Source: Vibrionales bacterium SWAT-3 (lineage in GTDB: Bacteria; Pseudomonadota; Gammaproteobacteria; Enterobacterales; Vibrionaceae). Taken from it: a DNA stretch of 64,000 nucleotides. The stretch is from positions 1 to 64,000 of the forward strand of contig AAZW01000003.1 of assembly GCA_000169995.1 (NCBI GenBank), given 5' to 3'. Positions within the stretch are counted from its first letter, which is position 1; every line of letters begins with the position of its first letter. The notes below the pieces were generated by a model that had not been told where the DNA came from, did not search any database, and saw only the letters and a program-made list of their open reading frames with translations. Below, piece after piece: positions 34,984 through 43,575 of this stretch. The position numbers and the translations under genes were made by a program.

Positions 34984-36974
34984 GAGTTTGTGCCTTTTGG
35001 TAGAGTGACGATAAAGGTGGTGCCTTGGTGTTCAATCGATTCGACGTGAATCGAGCCGCCAAAGTCTTTAATTATGTTGTATGCGATAGACAAACCGAGC
35101 CCGAGCCCTTTGCCTGTAGTCTTGCGGGTATAAAACGGATCAAACAGATAAGGAATGTCCTCTTCGGGTATCCCTAACCCGTTGTCTTTAACTGATATCT
35201 GAATGGTGTTCAGTTGATCTTGAGTTGAGATGCTCAGCTGAGGCTGCTCTTTATGTTCGACGGCATCCAACGCATTGCTGATCAAATTCACCAGCACCTG
35301 CTCTAAGCGAATGCTATTGGCTCGAACCATTTGATCGCTTTGTGGCGAATAATGAATCAACACCCTACTCTGCCGAGTTTCAAAGAGGTCGATCGCATCA
35401 CCAATCACCTTATCTAATTCAACGTTATCTATTTTGCCATCGCTCTTGCGTGAGAATGCCTTCAAGTGACGTGTAATCGCAGCCACCTTATCTAATAGGA
35501 TCTCGATCTTTTTCAGGTTCTCTTCTGCTCTGTCTGGCCTCTCTTTGCCTAACCACAGTTGCGCGCTTCGAACATGACTGTTCATCGCCGTTAATGGTTG
35601 GTTTATCTCGTGAGTAATGCCCACACTTAGCTGGCCCAACGCAGCCAGTTTTCCGGCTTGAATGAGCTCATCCTGAGTAACACGCAGCTTGGCCTCGGCT
35701 AAGGTACGTTCTTCCACCTCAGCCTCCAATTTACGGTTGGTTTGCTTGACGACTTTGGCCGTGGTCTGAAATACCTTTAGGTACTTAGCCATTTGCGTCA
35801 CTTCATCTTTGCCACGAATGGCCACTTCGGTATCTAAGTGGCCAGTCGAAATCGCGAACATGTTGTCTTTCAGCTGTAATAGCCTTTCTAAAATACTCTT
35901 TCGGACGTAGAACCATGAGATAGCCGCGGCAGCTAACACACTAAAAAGAGAGAGAAAAAGTGACAAACGTTGGTTCGATTGCAAAGAGTGTTGCGCCTGC
36001 TGAATCGACTGATCAATATTACGGTTCACTTGGCTGGTATTACGTTCAATTTGCACCGTTAACTGATTCAAATGCTCACGGCTGTTTTGTAAGAAATACT
36101 GCTCTTGATAGAGATGATCGAGCGCTTGGTTTTTAAGCCCGTACAAGCTGCTATCACTTGAGGCTAGGTTGTAAATCACGGTAAGTTGATGATCCAGTTC
36201 TGGAAAGGTACTTCTTAAATCACCACTGACCCAAAGCTGCCACCACTCTTCTCCAACCTGCTCTAATCGTAAACTGGTGTAATCTAGCTCATTAAAGCTG
36301 GAGTCGTTATACAGTTTTTCTACCAAGCCTAATTGGTAGTACAGCAGGGACTTTAACTGCGTGTATTGAACCTGCTCTTTGGCTGAGTCAGGCAAGCGAT
36401 CGAGGGAATCACTGGCTTGCTGCAATAGCGGGTAAAAGCCTTCGAGTAGATTACGAAGTTCTTGGTTGAGCTGTTCAGATTCAATCTCACTTTGGTACAA
36501 CAGACTGAGGCTATTGTTAACTTGAGCGATAAGATCTTTAAAATAGGAGTGATAATCGGGGAATTGCACCATAACGCTATTCATAATTGAAATAGCGTCT
36601 TCAATTTTGAGCATCGCTTGTTTACGCTCTAAATTAGATTCCGCATCGCTGAGTTGCGATGAAGTTGTGATAATGACACGCACCATGTCATTTAAGCGAG
36701 CTGCGTTATCTAAAGCGGGGATTTCACTCTCTTTTAGCTCAACAAGGCGTTGATTTAGGTTATCAATAGTGAAACTGGAGACGACCGAGAGGAAGATGGT
36801 GGTCATCGATAACATGGCTAACGCTAGCACCAAACGCAACTCTATGCCTTTCCAGCCAAACCACTTACGACGCGGAATCTTGATCGGAAATGGACGTTCA
36901 AAACGGTCCTTGTTATCTATCACCTCTGAGACACGACTACTCACTCGCCCCACCTTCTTCTCATCAAAAACCAA
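34980..36974 (-). CDS. sensor histidine kinase, PgtB-like
   Basis: This 664-residue kinase has a charged N-terminal tail, membrane segment 1 (about 46-68), a long all-helical periplasmic sensor region (69-336) and membrane segment 2 (337-357). Then come HAMP, a short coiled coil, HisKA with His455 in GITHEINQP, and HATPase_c with NLISNALDA, GLGIP and TGKGLGLGLS. Length and layout resemble PgtB, the phosphoglycerate sensor, and TorS-type helical sensors. It phosphorylates the overlapping regulator gene's product. Signal inferred to be a periplasmic organophosphate or the loaded binding protein. Confidence 0.85.
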   Translation of the reverse strand: MVFDEKKVGRVSSRVSEVIDNKDRFERPFPIKIPRRKWFGWKGIELRLVLALAMLSMTTIFLSVVSSFTIDNLNQRLVELKESEIPALDNAARLNDMVRVIITTSSQLSDAESNLERKQAMLKIEDAISIMNSVMVQFPDYHSYFKDLIAQVNNSLSLLYQSEIESEQLNQELRNLLEGFYPLLQQASDSLDRLPDSAKEQVQYTQLKSLLYYQLGLVEKLYNDSSFNELDYTSLRLEQVGEEWWQLWVSGDLRSTFPELDHQLTVIYNLASSDSSLYGLKNQALDHLYQEQYFLQNSREHLNQLTVQIERNTSQVNRNIDQSIQQAQHSLQSNQRLSLFLSLFSVLAAAAISWFYVRKSILERLLQLKDNMFAISTGHLDTEVAIRGKDEVTQMAKYLKVFQTTAKVVKQTNRKLEAEVEERTLAEAKLRVTQDELIQAGKLAALGQLSVGITHEINQPLTAMNSHVRSAQLWLGKERPDRAEENLKKIEILLDKVAAITRHLKAFSRKSDGKIDNVELDKVIGDAIDLFETRQSRVLIHYSPQSDQMVRANSIRLEQVLVNLISNALDAVEHKEQPQLSISTQDQLNTIQISVKDNGLGIPEEDIPYLFDPFYTRKTTGKGLGLGLSIAYNIIKDFGGSIHVESIEHQGTTFIVTLPKGTNS

Positions 36975-37032
36975 CAGTAAAGGTCAATGATTCAATCAGT
37001 TAGGTGGTTAACCTGACTTAAAGCCACTTCAA

Positions 37033-37051
37033 ATAGTTTTAGTGAAACTAT
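37033..37051. promoter_or_regulatory. inverted repeat upstream of the sensor kinase gene
   Basis: ATAGTTT-N5-AAACTAT is exact and lies 59 bp before the kinase start. It may be an operator of the two-component operon. Confidence 0.3.
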
Positions 37052-37179
37052 GAAAACCAGAGTAATCATTAACATTTCACATAAAACACTATAACAATTA
37101 TTTTATAAACCCTAGGCTGTCCGTTTTGAGAGAAAAGAGAGTGACCTCACCGACAGAAACGTGATTACTCTATCAATAC

Positions 37180-37215
37180 AAAAAATCGCATAGGCTTTCA
37201 CCTATGCGATTTCTT
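37180..37215 (-). terminator. terminator of the dgc genes
   Basis: On the reverse strand the stem AAATCGCATAGG / CCTATGCGATTT is followed by a T run. Confidence 0.85.
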
Positions 37216-37252
37216 CAGTGTCACGTCAACTTACAGGCTGAAACTCAACGAG

Positions 37253-38239
37253 TTAAAGAACGATCATCCCATCTTGATAAGTCAGTGCTGGCGACACGTC
37301 TTGACCAAGTAATACAGGTCCATCGAGATCGACAATCTCAGATTGCACAGCAATAGGCAGCGCTGCACGCATGGCCAATGAAGTGCCAAGCATACAGCCA
37401 GCCATAAGAGTAAAACCAAGCCTTTGCGCTTCTTCGGCAAGTGCTAGCGCCTCTGTCAGACCACCGGTTTTATCGAGCTTGATGTTAACCATTTCATACT
37501 TGCCCAATAATGATGAAAGCTGCGACGTGGTGTGGCAACTTTCATCAGCGCACAATGGAATTGGATGCTTGATGTGTGCCAACGAGGCATCATGCTGTTG
37601 CGGCAGAGGCTGTTCTATCATCGCGATATCAAACTCAGCCAATTGATTGAACAACTCCTCGAGATTCAGCCCTGTCCACGCTTCATTGGCATCAAGTACA
37701 ATTTTGACTTCTGGGGCTGCTTCTCGGACAGCGCGTACACGCTCTACCACTTGCTCACCATCAAGCTTCACTTTTAGAAGTGTCGCACCATTCGCCACAT
37801 AATCACGAGCTTGTGTTGCCATCGCTTCTGGTGTGCCAATCGAAACTGTCATTGCGGTAACAATCTGCTTAGGTAACTCGAACAAGCTATTCGGAAAGAT
37901 CTGGTCGTTCTGCTGCGCTTGATAATCCCAAAGCGCACAATCGATAGCATTACGCGCAGCCCCTCCAGTCAATGAAGACTGAAGATGATCTCGTAATTCT
38001 TCAGGATCGGTCATACCACGCTCAAAAGCCGTTTCAAGAGAGCTAGAAGCTTGTTGAATTTGCGCCAACACAGACTCGGATGACTCACCATAACGTGGGT
38101 AAGGTGTACACTCACCTTGCGCTTGTTTACCATTATGCTCGATGTAAACGCGAACAACATGACACTCTGTTCGGCTGCCTCGAGAGATGCGAAAAGGCGT
38201 TTGCATCGCGATAGTAATAGGTTCTGCTGTAATCTTCAT
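37253..38239 (-). CDS. dgcA: N-acetyl-D-glutamate racemase / dipeptide epimerase-like enolase
   Basis: This 328-residue protein of the muconate-lactonizing/enolase superfamily was formerly annotated L-Ala-D/L-Glu epimerase. The catalytic Lys pair LKVKLDG, metal ligands IVLDANEAW, MIEQPLP and LCADESC, and the second Lys NIKLDKTGG are present. Next to dgcN, the better call is DgcA, which in marine bacteria racemises N-acetyl-D-glutamate to the L form. It is 57 bp downstream of dgcN and ends at a terminator. If cut off from dgcN, a dipeptide epimerase role would be the alternative. Confidence 0.8.
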   Translation of the reverse strand: MKITAEPITIAMQTPFRISRGSRTECHVVRVYIEHNGKQAQGECTPYPRYGESSESVLAQIQQASSSLETAFERGMTDPEELRDHLQSSLTGGAARNAIDCALWDYQAQQNDQIFPNSLFELPKQIVTAMTVSIGTPEAMATQARDYVANGATLLKVKLDGEQVVERVRAVREAAPEVKIVLDANEAWTGLNLEELFNQLAEFDIAMIEQPLPQQHDASLAHIKHPIPLCADESCHTTSQLSSLLGKYEMVNIKLDKTGGLTEALALAEEAQRLGFTLMAGCMLGTSLAMRAALPIAVQSEIVDLDGPVLLGQDVSPALTYQDGMIVL

Positions 38240-38296
38240 AATTTCACTCGGTTGATGTTCGCTTTAACAAATGGAAACGTAGAAATGATGAAATCG

Positions 38297-39304
38297 TTAA
38301 AGTGAATGTCGCAAATGATCAGTAATGTGTTGTACACCAAATCGCACCGGATCCGTCACTGGTACTTGATAAAGTGTGGTCCATTCTTGACACAATGTCT
38401 CAGCCTCTTCAATACTAATCGCCGATGTGTTCAGGCAGATACCCACCAGCTTCACGTCTGGATTTGTTAATCGCGCGGCTTGTAAATTTGCATCAATAGT
38501 TTGCTCTATTGTTGGCAATTTGGCATGCGGAAGGTTACGAATATGCGGTCGCCCTATTTCATGACATAGCACTAAAGCATCAGCTTGCGCACCATGCAAT
38601 AAACCCAAACTCACGCCTGCAAAAGAAGGATTGAACAAAGAACCCTGCCCTTCAATGATGTCCCATTCGTGGTCAGTAAAGTCCGGGCTAATCGCTTCAA
38701 CCGCGCCAGAGATGAAATCTGCCACCACAGCATCAATCGAAATACCACTCCCTTCGATCAAGATACCGGTCTGCCCTGTCGCTTTGAATTGAGCCAAAGT
38801 GCCCGCTTCTTTTAGCGACTTTTCTATCGCCAGTGCAGAAAACATCTTGCCTACCGAGCAATCGGTTCCGACAGTGAGCAGGCGCTTCCCTTGGCGGGGC
38901 TTGCCATTACCAACGTTTAGAACACCATCAAAATGGCGCACATCATGAAGCTTAGCCAATCCTCGCTGCTGCATGTCAGCAAGCGGTGAGAATTCACTCA
39001 AGCGCTGGTGCATGCCCGATGCAATCTCAAATCCCATTTCTGCAGCTGCCAGTATGGTTGGTTGCCATGACTCAGGGATCACGCCACCCGGGTTTGCAGT
39101 GCCAATCACGAGCGTTTTCGCACCCTGCGCTTGTGCCTCTTGTAAGGTCATATCCGCTAAGCCAAGAGATACTGTCTGTTCTGTTAGACGTAATTGGCCG
39201 AGGCATATCTCTGGTCGCCACTGGTGAATACCACGAGCGATTTTTGCAGCAAGAGGGTCAGTAACATCCCCAAGAAAAAGAAGGTAAGGTTGAGCGATAG
39301 ACAT
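38297..39304 (-). CDS. dgcN: DgcN-type D-glutamate N-acetyltransferase (DUF1611)
   Basis: This 335-residue DUF1611-family protein has a P-loop-like motif VGTDCSVGKMFSALAIEKSL in the middle and IEGQGSLFNPSFAGVSLGLLHGAQADALVLCHE further on. The family has been shown in marine bacteria to N-acetylate D-glutamate as the first step of its catabolism. The start is set at MSIAQPYL (39304), giving AGGA normal spacing; an ATG two codons earlier touches it. It is upstream of dgcA and downstream of a LysR gene in the same direction, with a palindrome in between. Confidence 0.8.
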   Translation of the reverse strand: MSIAQPYLLFLGDVTDPLAAKIARGIHQWRPEICLGQLRLTEQTVSLGLADMTLQEAQAQGAKTLVIGTANPGGVIPESWQPTILAAAEMGFEIASGMHQRLSEFSPLADMQQRGLAKLHDVRHFDGVLNVGNGKPRQGKRLLTVGTDCSVGKMFSALAIEKSLKEAGTLAQFKATGQTGILIEGSGISIDAVVADFISGAVEAISPDFTDHEWDIIEGQGSLFNPSFAGVSLGLLHGAQADALVLCHEIGRPHIRNLPHAKLPTIEQTIDANLQAARLTNPDVKLVGICLNTSAISIEEAETLCQEWTTLYQVPVTDPVRFGVQHITDHLRHSL

Positions 39305-39389
39305 GAGCATTCCTAATTAATAAGTCCTTGTATGGATTTACTTTAATTAAGAAGTTGAGCACTGCCGAATGCCTATTTATCACGTGCCT

Positions 39390-39426
39390 ATAACATGATG
39401 TTATGGGTAGCTGATGTTATGGGTAG
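39390..39426. promoter_or_regulatory. LysR-type box and 16-bp direct repeat upstream of dgcN
   Basis: ATAACAT-G-ATGTTAT (39390-39404) is a perfect palindrome. The 14-base GATGTTATGGGTAG occurs twice (39397-39410, 39413-39426). Both lie between the regulator stop and the dgcN start; candidate sites for the LysR regulator. Confidence 0.6.
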
Positions 39427-39465
39427 AAATCAGAGACAGTAAACTTATCAGCTAACTGCTCTTAG

Positions 39466-40362
39466 CTAGCAGCATGAGTGCTGCAGTGCTGAAATGAACT
39501 GTTTGGCCGCAATCGACTGAGGGGTGTGATCTGCGCAAAGCATCGATACCGAAAATGGGATGTCTGGTTGAAGCGGCAACACACAGACTGCATCGTCATT
39601 TTGATACTGTTCTGCCGTCCACGGATCAACAATCGCAAACCCTGCTTGGTGCTTAACCAGCTCCGCCGCAGCGCTGTATCCACGTACCGATATTGGATGA
39701 TGATAATGCTCATCTCGCGCAATCAAGCTTTGATGGAGCAGCAAACCCAAAGGGTCACGACTATCAAGCCCGATGATTGGTAACGGATAATTGATCAGGT
39801 CATCAAGGGTTAACTCTGTCGGTAGATGCGCTACGGTGTTAGATGGAACTAGAACCTGAAGGGATTTGGTTAATAGCGTTTCTGACAATATCGCTGGCGG
39901 TGCTTCGTCTCCAAATGCGATAGCAATATCAAGCTCATGCTTCAATAACCCTGAACACAGTTCGTCGCGATTAGCGGTTAACAACTCAAAAGAGATCTCT
40001 TGTTTATTGGAATATTGTTCACGAGACATTTGGGCAATCACCGGAGTCAGCAATTTAGTCGCTAGAATCGGCGGCGCACCAATACGTAAATGCTGATGGC
40101 CTTGCTTCACTTTGTTAGTCAAAGAACGGAATTGCCCCAGTTGTTGGTAGACCTTCTCCGCTTCTGGTAACAAGGTTTTCGCTTCAACCGTTGGTACCAA
40201 TCGACCTTTGACACGCTCGAACAAGCCAAACCCCAACTGCTGCTCGGTGTGCGCCAAAATACGTGTCACATTAGGCTGGGACACATGCAAGCTACGTGCA
40301 GCCCCAGATACGGTTCCGGTCTGCATAATGGCGTAAAAGACTTCCAGTTGTCTTAGGTTCAA
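39466..40362 (-). CDS. dgcR: LysR-family regulator of the dgc cluster
   Basis: This 298-residue LysR regulator has the HTH LRQLEVFYAIMQTGTVSGAARSLHVSQPNVTRILAHTEQQLG and a C-terminal effector domain. It lies 160 bp upstream of dgcN in the same orientation, with a palindrome and direct repeat between. The position matches DgcR, the D-glutamate-responsive activator of dgcN-dgcA in marine bacteria; the name is by context, not by sequence proof. Confidence 0.7.
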   Translation of the reverse strand: MNLRQLEVFYAIMQTGTVSGAARSLHVSQPNVTRILAHTEQQLGFGLFERVKGRLVPTVEAKTLLPEAEKVYQQLGQFRSLTNKVKQGHQHLRIGAPPILATKLLTPVIAQMSREQYSNKQEISFELLTANRDELCSGLLKHELDIAIAFGDEAPPAILSETLLTKSLQVLVPSNTVAHLPTELTLDDLINYPLPIIGLDSRDPLGLLLHQSLIARDEHYHHPISVRGYSAAAELVKHQAGFAIVDPWTAEQYQNDDAVCVLPLQPDIPFSVSMLCADHTPQSIAAKQFISALQHSCC

Positions 40363-40445
40363 ATTGATGTCCTTATGATTCTCGAGCGCAATTAAGCCAC
40401 TAGGCTAACATATACATTATTATTAAAGGCTGACATAAACGAAGG

Positions 40446-41237
40446 TTACATAGTCTCCGCGTTGGATGTGTTGGTCATGTAATTCATTGGTGTCATGCCT
40501 GTTTTCTGACGAAAGAAATGAATAAATGCACTGTCACTGGAGAACTCCAACCTATCGGCGACATCCGATATGCGCATGCCACTCGACAGTAATTCAATCG
40601 CACCCAACAAGCGCCACTGCTGACGCCAACTTTGATATGGCATCCCGGTTTCTTTATTAAAGATCCGAGTGATCGTCTTTTCGCTCGCTCCAACAACCTC
40701 ACTCAACTGTGCCAACGACGGTGCCATAAAATCTTTGTTATCAATATCAGATAACCAAGATTTGAGGCGGTGGTCTTGAGGTAACGGCAACGACAAGTAC
40801 ACCTCTTGCGAGTCGTTCAACTCTTCGATAAACAAATTCAACGTATTAATTTGCTCATTATTCGGCTTGTCAAATGCCCAAAATGCCATTCGTTCTATCA
40901 AGACTCTCATCAACGCAGTGATATCGAAAATCATAACACCTCTAGGCAAGCGCTCTGACAAGGATTGATCAAAGTACAGTGAGCGATATTGGGTAATGTT
41001 AGTCATCTGAGCATCGTGTTGAACGCCTTTCGGGATCCATGCAGCCCTCATTGGGGGCAAGACATACTTCACATCTTCTAATGTGATTGTCATGCATCCG
41101 TGCTTCGAAAACAGTAACTGGTCTTTTTCATGAAAATGTATGCCGGAAGCGTGATTAGAAACCTCAGCAGCAACACCAACGACTAACCCGTTATGGTCGT
41201 CTGCACAAAAGTCATCTTGTTCTGAAATCAATGCCAT
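40446..41237 (-). CDS. AraC-family regulator, NimR-like
   Basis: This 263-residue regulator has an N-terminal cupin-like sensor (GIHFHEKDQLLFSKHGCMTITLEDVKYVLPPMRAAWIPKGVQHD) and a C-terminal pair of HTH units (LAQLSEVVGASEKTITRIFNKETGMPYQSWRQQWRL and ISDVADRLEFSSDSAFIHFFRQKTGMTP). It resembles NimR of enterobacteria, which controls a divergent efflux gene. Here too a drug-efflux MFS gene lies divergently 162 bp away. Confidence 0.82.
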   Translation of the reverse strand: MALISEQDDFCADDHNGLVVGVAAEVSNHASGIHFHEKDQLLFSKHGCMTITLEDVKYVLPPMRAAWIPKGVQHDAQMTNITQYRSLYFDQSLSERLPRGVMIFDITALMRVLIERMAFWAFDKPNNEQINTLNLFIEELNDSQEVYLSLPLPQDHRLKSWLSDIDNKDFMAPSLAQLSEVVGASEKTITRIFNKETGMPYQSWRQQWRLLGAIELLSSGMRISDVADRLEFSSDSAFIHFFRQKTGMTPMNYMTNTSNAETM

Positions 41238-41399
41238 TGAGCAACCTGTCCTTATTTAGATATTTTATGTCCAAATCTCATTATAAGACATTAGCACATA
41301 ATGCCTAGAATAGTACCTGTTCTGTTATCCCTCTGATTAAGAGGTTCAGGAAATAACTAAATCATTACGATATTAATTAGAGGTATTTGAAAACAAAAA

Positions 41400-42551
41400 A
41401 TGAACAAGATTATTGGAAAAATTTCTATCCCATTGGCGGTTGTGTTGCTGATGTTTCCGCAAATAGTAGAAACCATGTATAGCCCAGCTCTGACTTCTGT
41501 AAAAAACCACTTTGGGGTTACCAGTAGTGAAGCGGCACAAGCGATGTCTATATTCTTCATTGCTTTTGCATTCGGAGTCGTATTCTGGGGGCGCATGTGT
41601 GATGTATTAGGAAGACGAGTCTCTACCTTACTTGGGTTAGTCGTCTTTATCATTGCAGCTCTGTTTACCATGTTAGCGCCGACATTCACTTTAATGCTCA
41701 CGGGCTTTGGCTGCTGTGCTTTTGGTGCTGCTGTTGGTTCTGTTTGCACACAGACTATTATCCGTGATGGTTATCAAGGTAAAGAACTCAGCCACGTCTT
41801 CTCAATTGTGGGCACCTCTATTGGTATCAGCCCTGTTGTTGGGATGTTGGCTGGTAGTTGGTTGACGTCTGTGGGTGGCTATAAATGGGTATTCATGGCG
41901 ATGGTGGTACTTGTGGCTATCTTACTGATTTGGTCATTGGGTAAACTGCCAGAAACAAAGCCTGCAAATACAAAAAGAGACAGCCTAATCTCTGTTGCTA
42001 TAAAAATGCTTACCGATGCACACATCTGGTACGTAACGTTAATGGTTGGGCTATTTAATATAGCGCTATTCTCGTACTACAGTATTGCCCCGTTTATGTT
42101 TGAGCAATTAGGGGCAAGTGTGAACTTTTTTGGTAATACCGGTTTTATTCTTGCGATGGGGTCAGTATTAGGCTCTGTTATTAATATGAAGCTAATTCGC
42201 ATGCATTTAAGCCATGACAAAATTGTAGCGTTTGCGTCTTGCCTATTACTTATTGCAGGCATTGGTGTATTTATCATGCAGGAATCCGTTTGGTTCTTCA
42301 TCCCAATGGTATTTGTATCGTTATCATTCGGGCTTGCGTTACCTAATTTGCTCAGTGGCGCTTTGACTAAATATCACGACCATTTAGGCAGTGCCGGAGC
42401 TCTATTAGGCCTGTTTTATTACTTGATTATTGGCTTGGGCTTACACAGAGCAGCCGAGTTCGCCGACTTAGCATTGACGCTTTTGGCTTGCGCAATTGTC
42501 GCCATTGTATTGGTTATCATGCACACACTGCATCAGATGAAGCGTCAATAG
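41400..42551 (+). CDS. Bcr/CflA-type multidrug MFS transporter
   Basis: This 383-residue transporter has 12 membrane segments. Motif A GRMCDVLGRRVSTLLG sits in loop 2-3, and the Bcr/CflA-like RDGYQGKELSHVFSIVGTSIGISPVVGMLAGSWL follows. It probably expels small toxic compounds; the substrate is not known. It is divergent from the AraC-type gene. The ribosome site is weak (TTAGAGGT about 12 nt upstream). A terminator follows directly. Confidence 0.8.
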   Translation: MNKIIGKISIPLAVVLLMFPQIVETMYSPALTSVKNHFGVTSSEAAQAMSIFFIAFAFGVVFWGRMCDVLGRRVSTLLGLVVFIIAALFTMLAPTFTLMLTGFGCCAFGAAVGSVCTQTIIRDGYQGKELSHVFSIVGTSIGISPVVGMLAGSWLTSVGGYKWVFMAMVVLVAILLIWSLGKLPETKPANTKRDSLISVAIKMLTDAHIWYVTLMVGLFNIALFSYYSIAPFMFEQLGASVNFFGNTGFILAMGSVLGSVINMKLIRMHLSHDKIVAFASCLLLIAGIGVFIMQESVWFFIPMVFVSLSFGLALPNLLSGALTKYHDHLGSAGALLGLFYYLIIGLGLHRAAEFADLALTLLACAIVAIVLVIMHTLHQMKRQ

Positions 42552-42566
42552 CCTTACCTCTTAAAA

Positions 42567-42598
42567 CAAAAAACCACCTTTTTAGGTGGTTTTTTATT
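42567..42598 (+). terminator. rho-independent terminator of the MFS gene
   Basis: The stem AAAACCACCT / AGGTGGTTTT has flanking A and T runs. Confidence 0.85.
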
Positions 42599-42633
42599 AC
42601 GGACATACATTAATTAATACAAAGGTAACTCAA

Positions 42634-42747
42634 ATGACAACATTACTTTATATCGCGTTATCTATTGCGGCCATCTTCTTCATATTTGCCATTGCTAAAT
42701 ATATTTTAAACCTGTTTATCTTCGACTTTAGCGATATTGAGTTTTAA
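42634..42747 (+). CDS. putative 37-aa single-pass membrane protein
   Basis: The frame starts at an ATG at 42634 with AAAGGTAA 5-6 nt upstream. It encodes MTTLLYIALS and then a strongly hydrophobic stretch through AAIFFIFAIAKYILNLFIF, ending in an acidic tail (DFSDIEF). One transmembrane helix is predicted. It lies between a terminator and a convergent methyltransferase gene, so it would need its own promoter. No family recognised. The ribosome site and clean membrane-protein composition support it, but its small size means it could be chance. Confidence 0.45.
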   Translation: MTTLLYIALSIAAIFFIFAIAKYILNLFIFDFSDIEF

Positions 42748-42771
42748 AAATATCTAACCACGAGCGTCAGA

Positions 42772-43287
42772 CTAGCACTTCTCTTTGATAACTAGATGGT
42801 TGCGATTATCACGGCTTTTCTTAATCAGCTCGTTGCTCTCGTCCATTTCATCTGACTTAGCAAGGCGATCATAAAGCAGCACATTCACGGTTGCAGCCAA
42901 GTTCATGCAACCAACTGTTGGAACGTACACAACGTGGTCCGCTCTATCCGCAACATCTTGAGTGATAGATCCGTCTTCTGGACCGAAAATATAAATCGCA
43001 TTTTCTGGGTGTTTAAAACGTGGCAGTGGCGTAGCACCTTCGGCAAGTTCCACACAAACAATCTTGGTTTCAGGGTCAAGGTTGTCTAAAAACGACTCAA
43101 CGCCCGTCAGCGGAATAGTACGCGTAGCACTCTTGGTATCAGTGTGAAATTTAGCGGCTTTTTCGTAGCGTTGCCCTGTGTATTTAACTTCGTCGACCTG
43201 ATAACAACCAGCCGCACGCATGACAGCACCCACGTTTGTCGGGCTTTTAGGGTTAGTTAAACCAATAGTCACATGGCTTTTGTTCAT
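42772..43287 (-). CDS. TrmH/SpoU-family RNA 2'-O-methyltransferase
   Basis: This 171-residue SPOUT methyltransferase has only the catalytic domain. The three SpoU motifs are NPKSPTNVGAVMRAAGCY (Asn and Arg), AIYIFGPEDGSI, and VYVPTVGCMNLAATVNVLLYDRL. It should transfer methyl from SAM to a 2'-OH of tRNA or rRNA as a knotted dimer. The target cannot be assigned. Vibrio genomes carry several members. It is monocistronic on the reverse strand. Confidence 0.85.
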   Translation of the reverse strand: MNKSHVTIGLTNPKSPTNVGAVMRAAGCYQVDEVKYTGQRYEKAAKFHTDTKSATRTIPLTGVESFLDNLDPETKIVCVELAEGATPLPRFKHPENAIYIFGPEDGSITQDVADRADHVVYVPTVGCMNLAATVNVLLYDRLAKSDEMDESNELIKKSRDNRNHLVIKEKC

Positions 43288-43575
43288 GAATCTTTCTCAC
43301 TTAGCGAATAGAAATAGTAGGGTGCTACAAAGCGCCGCATTCTAACAAAGCAACGTCGAATTCAAAAGCATCGAAACAAAAGGCCCGAACAAAAAGGACT
43401 TTTTCACCATCTAGCCTGATTGGAACAAATGTCACAACAAACATCTAACAGCCATCATATTTATAAAACAAAATCGCTCTGGGGTAACAATTCATTAATA
43501 AGCTCATTTACAAATAGCAACTGCATTCATATTGTGTTTTTAAAATTGCACAAGACGATCAAACAGGAAGTAGAC

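Noticed and set aside
43420-43575. 52-codon upstream extension of the Cache chemoreceptor
   Set aside because: The extension is not membrane-like, and the ribosome site AGGAAG fits the ATG at 43576.
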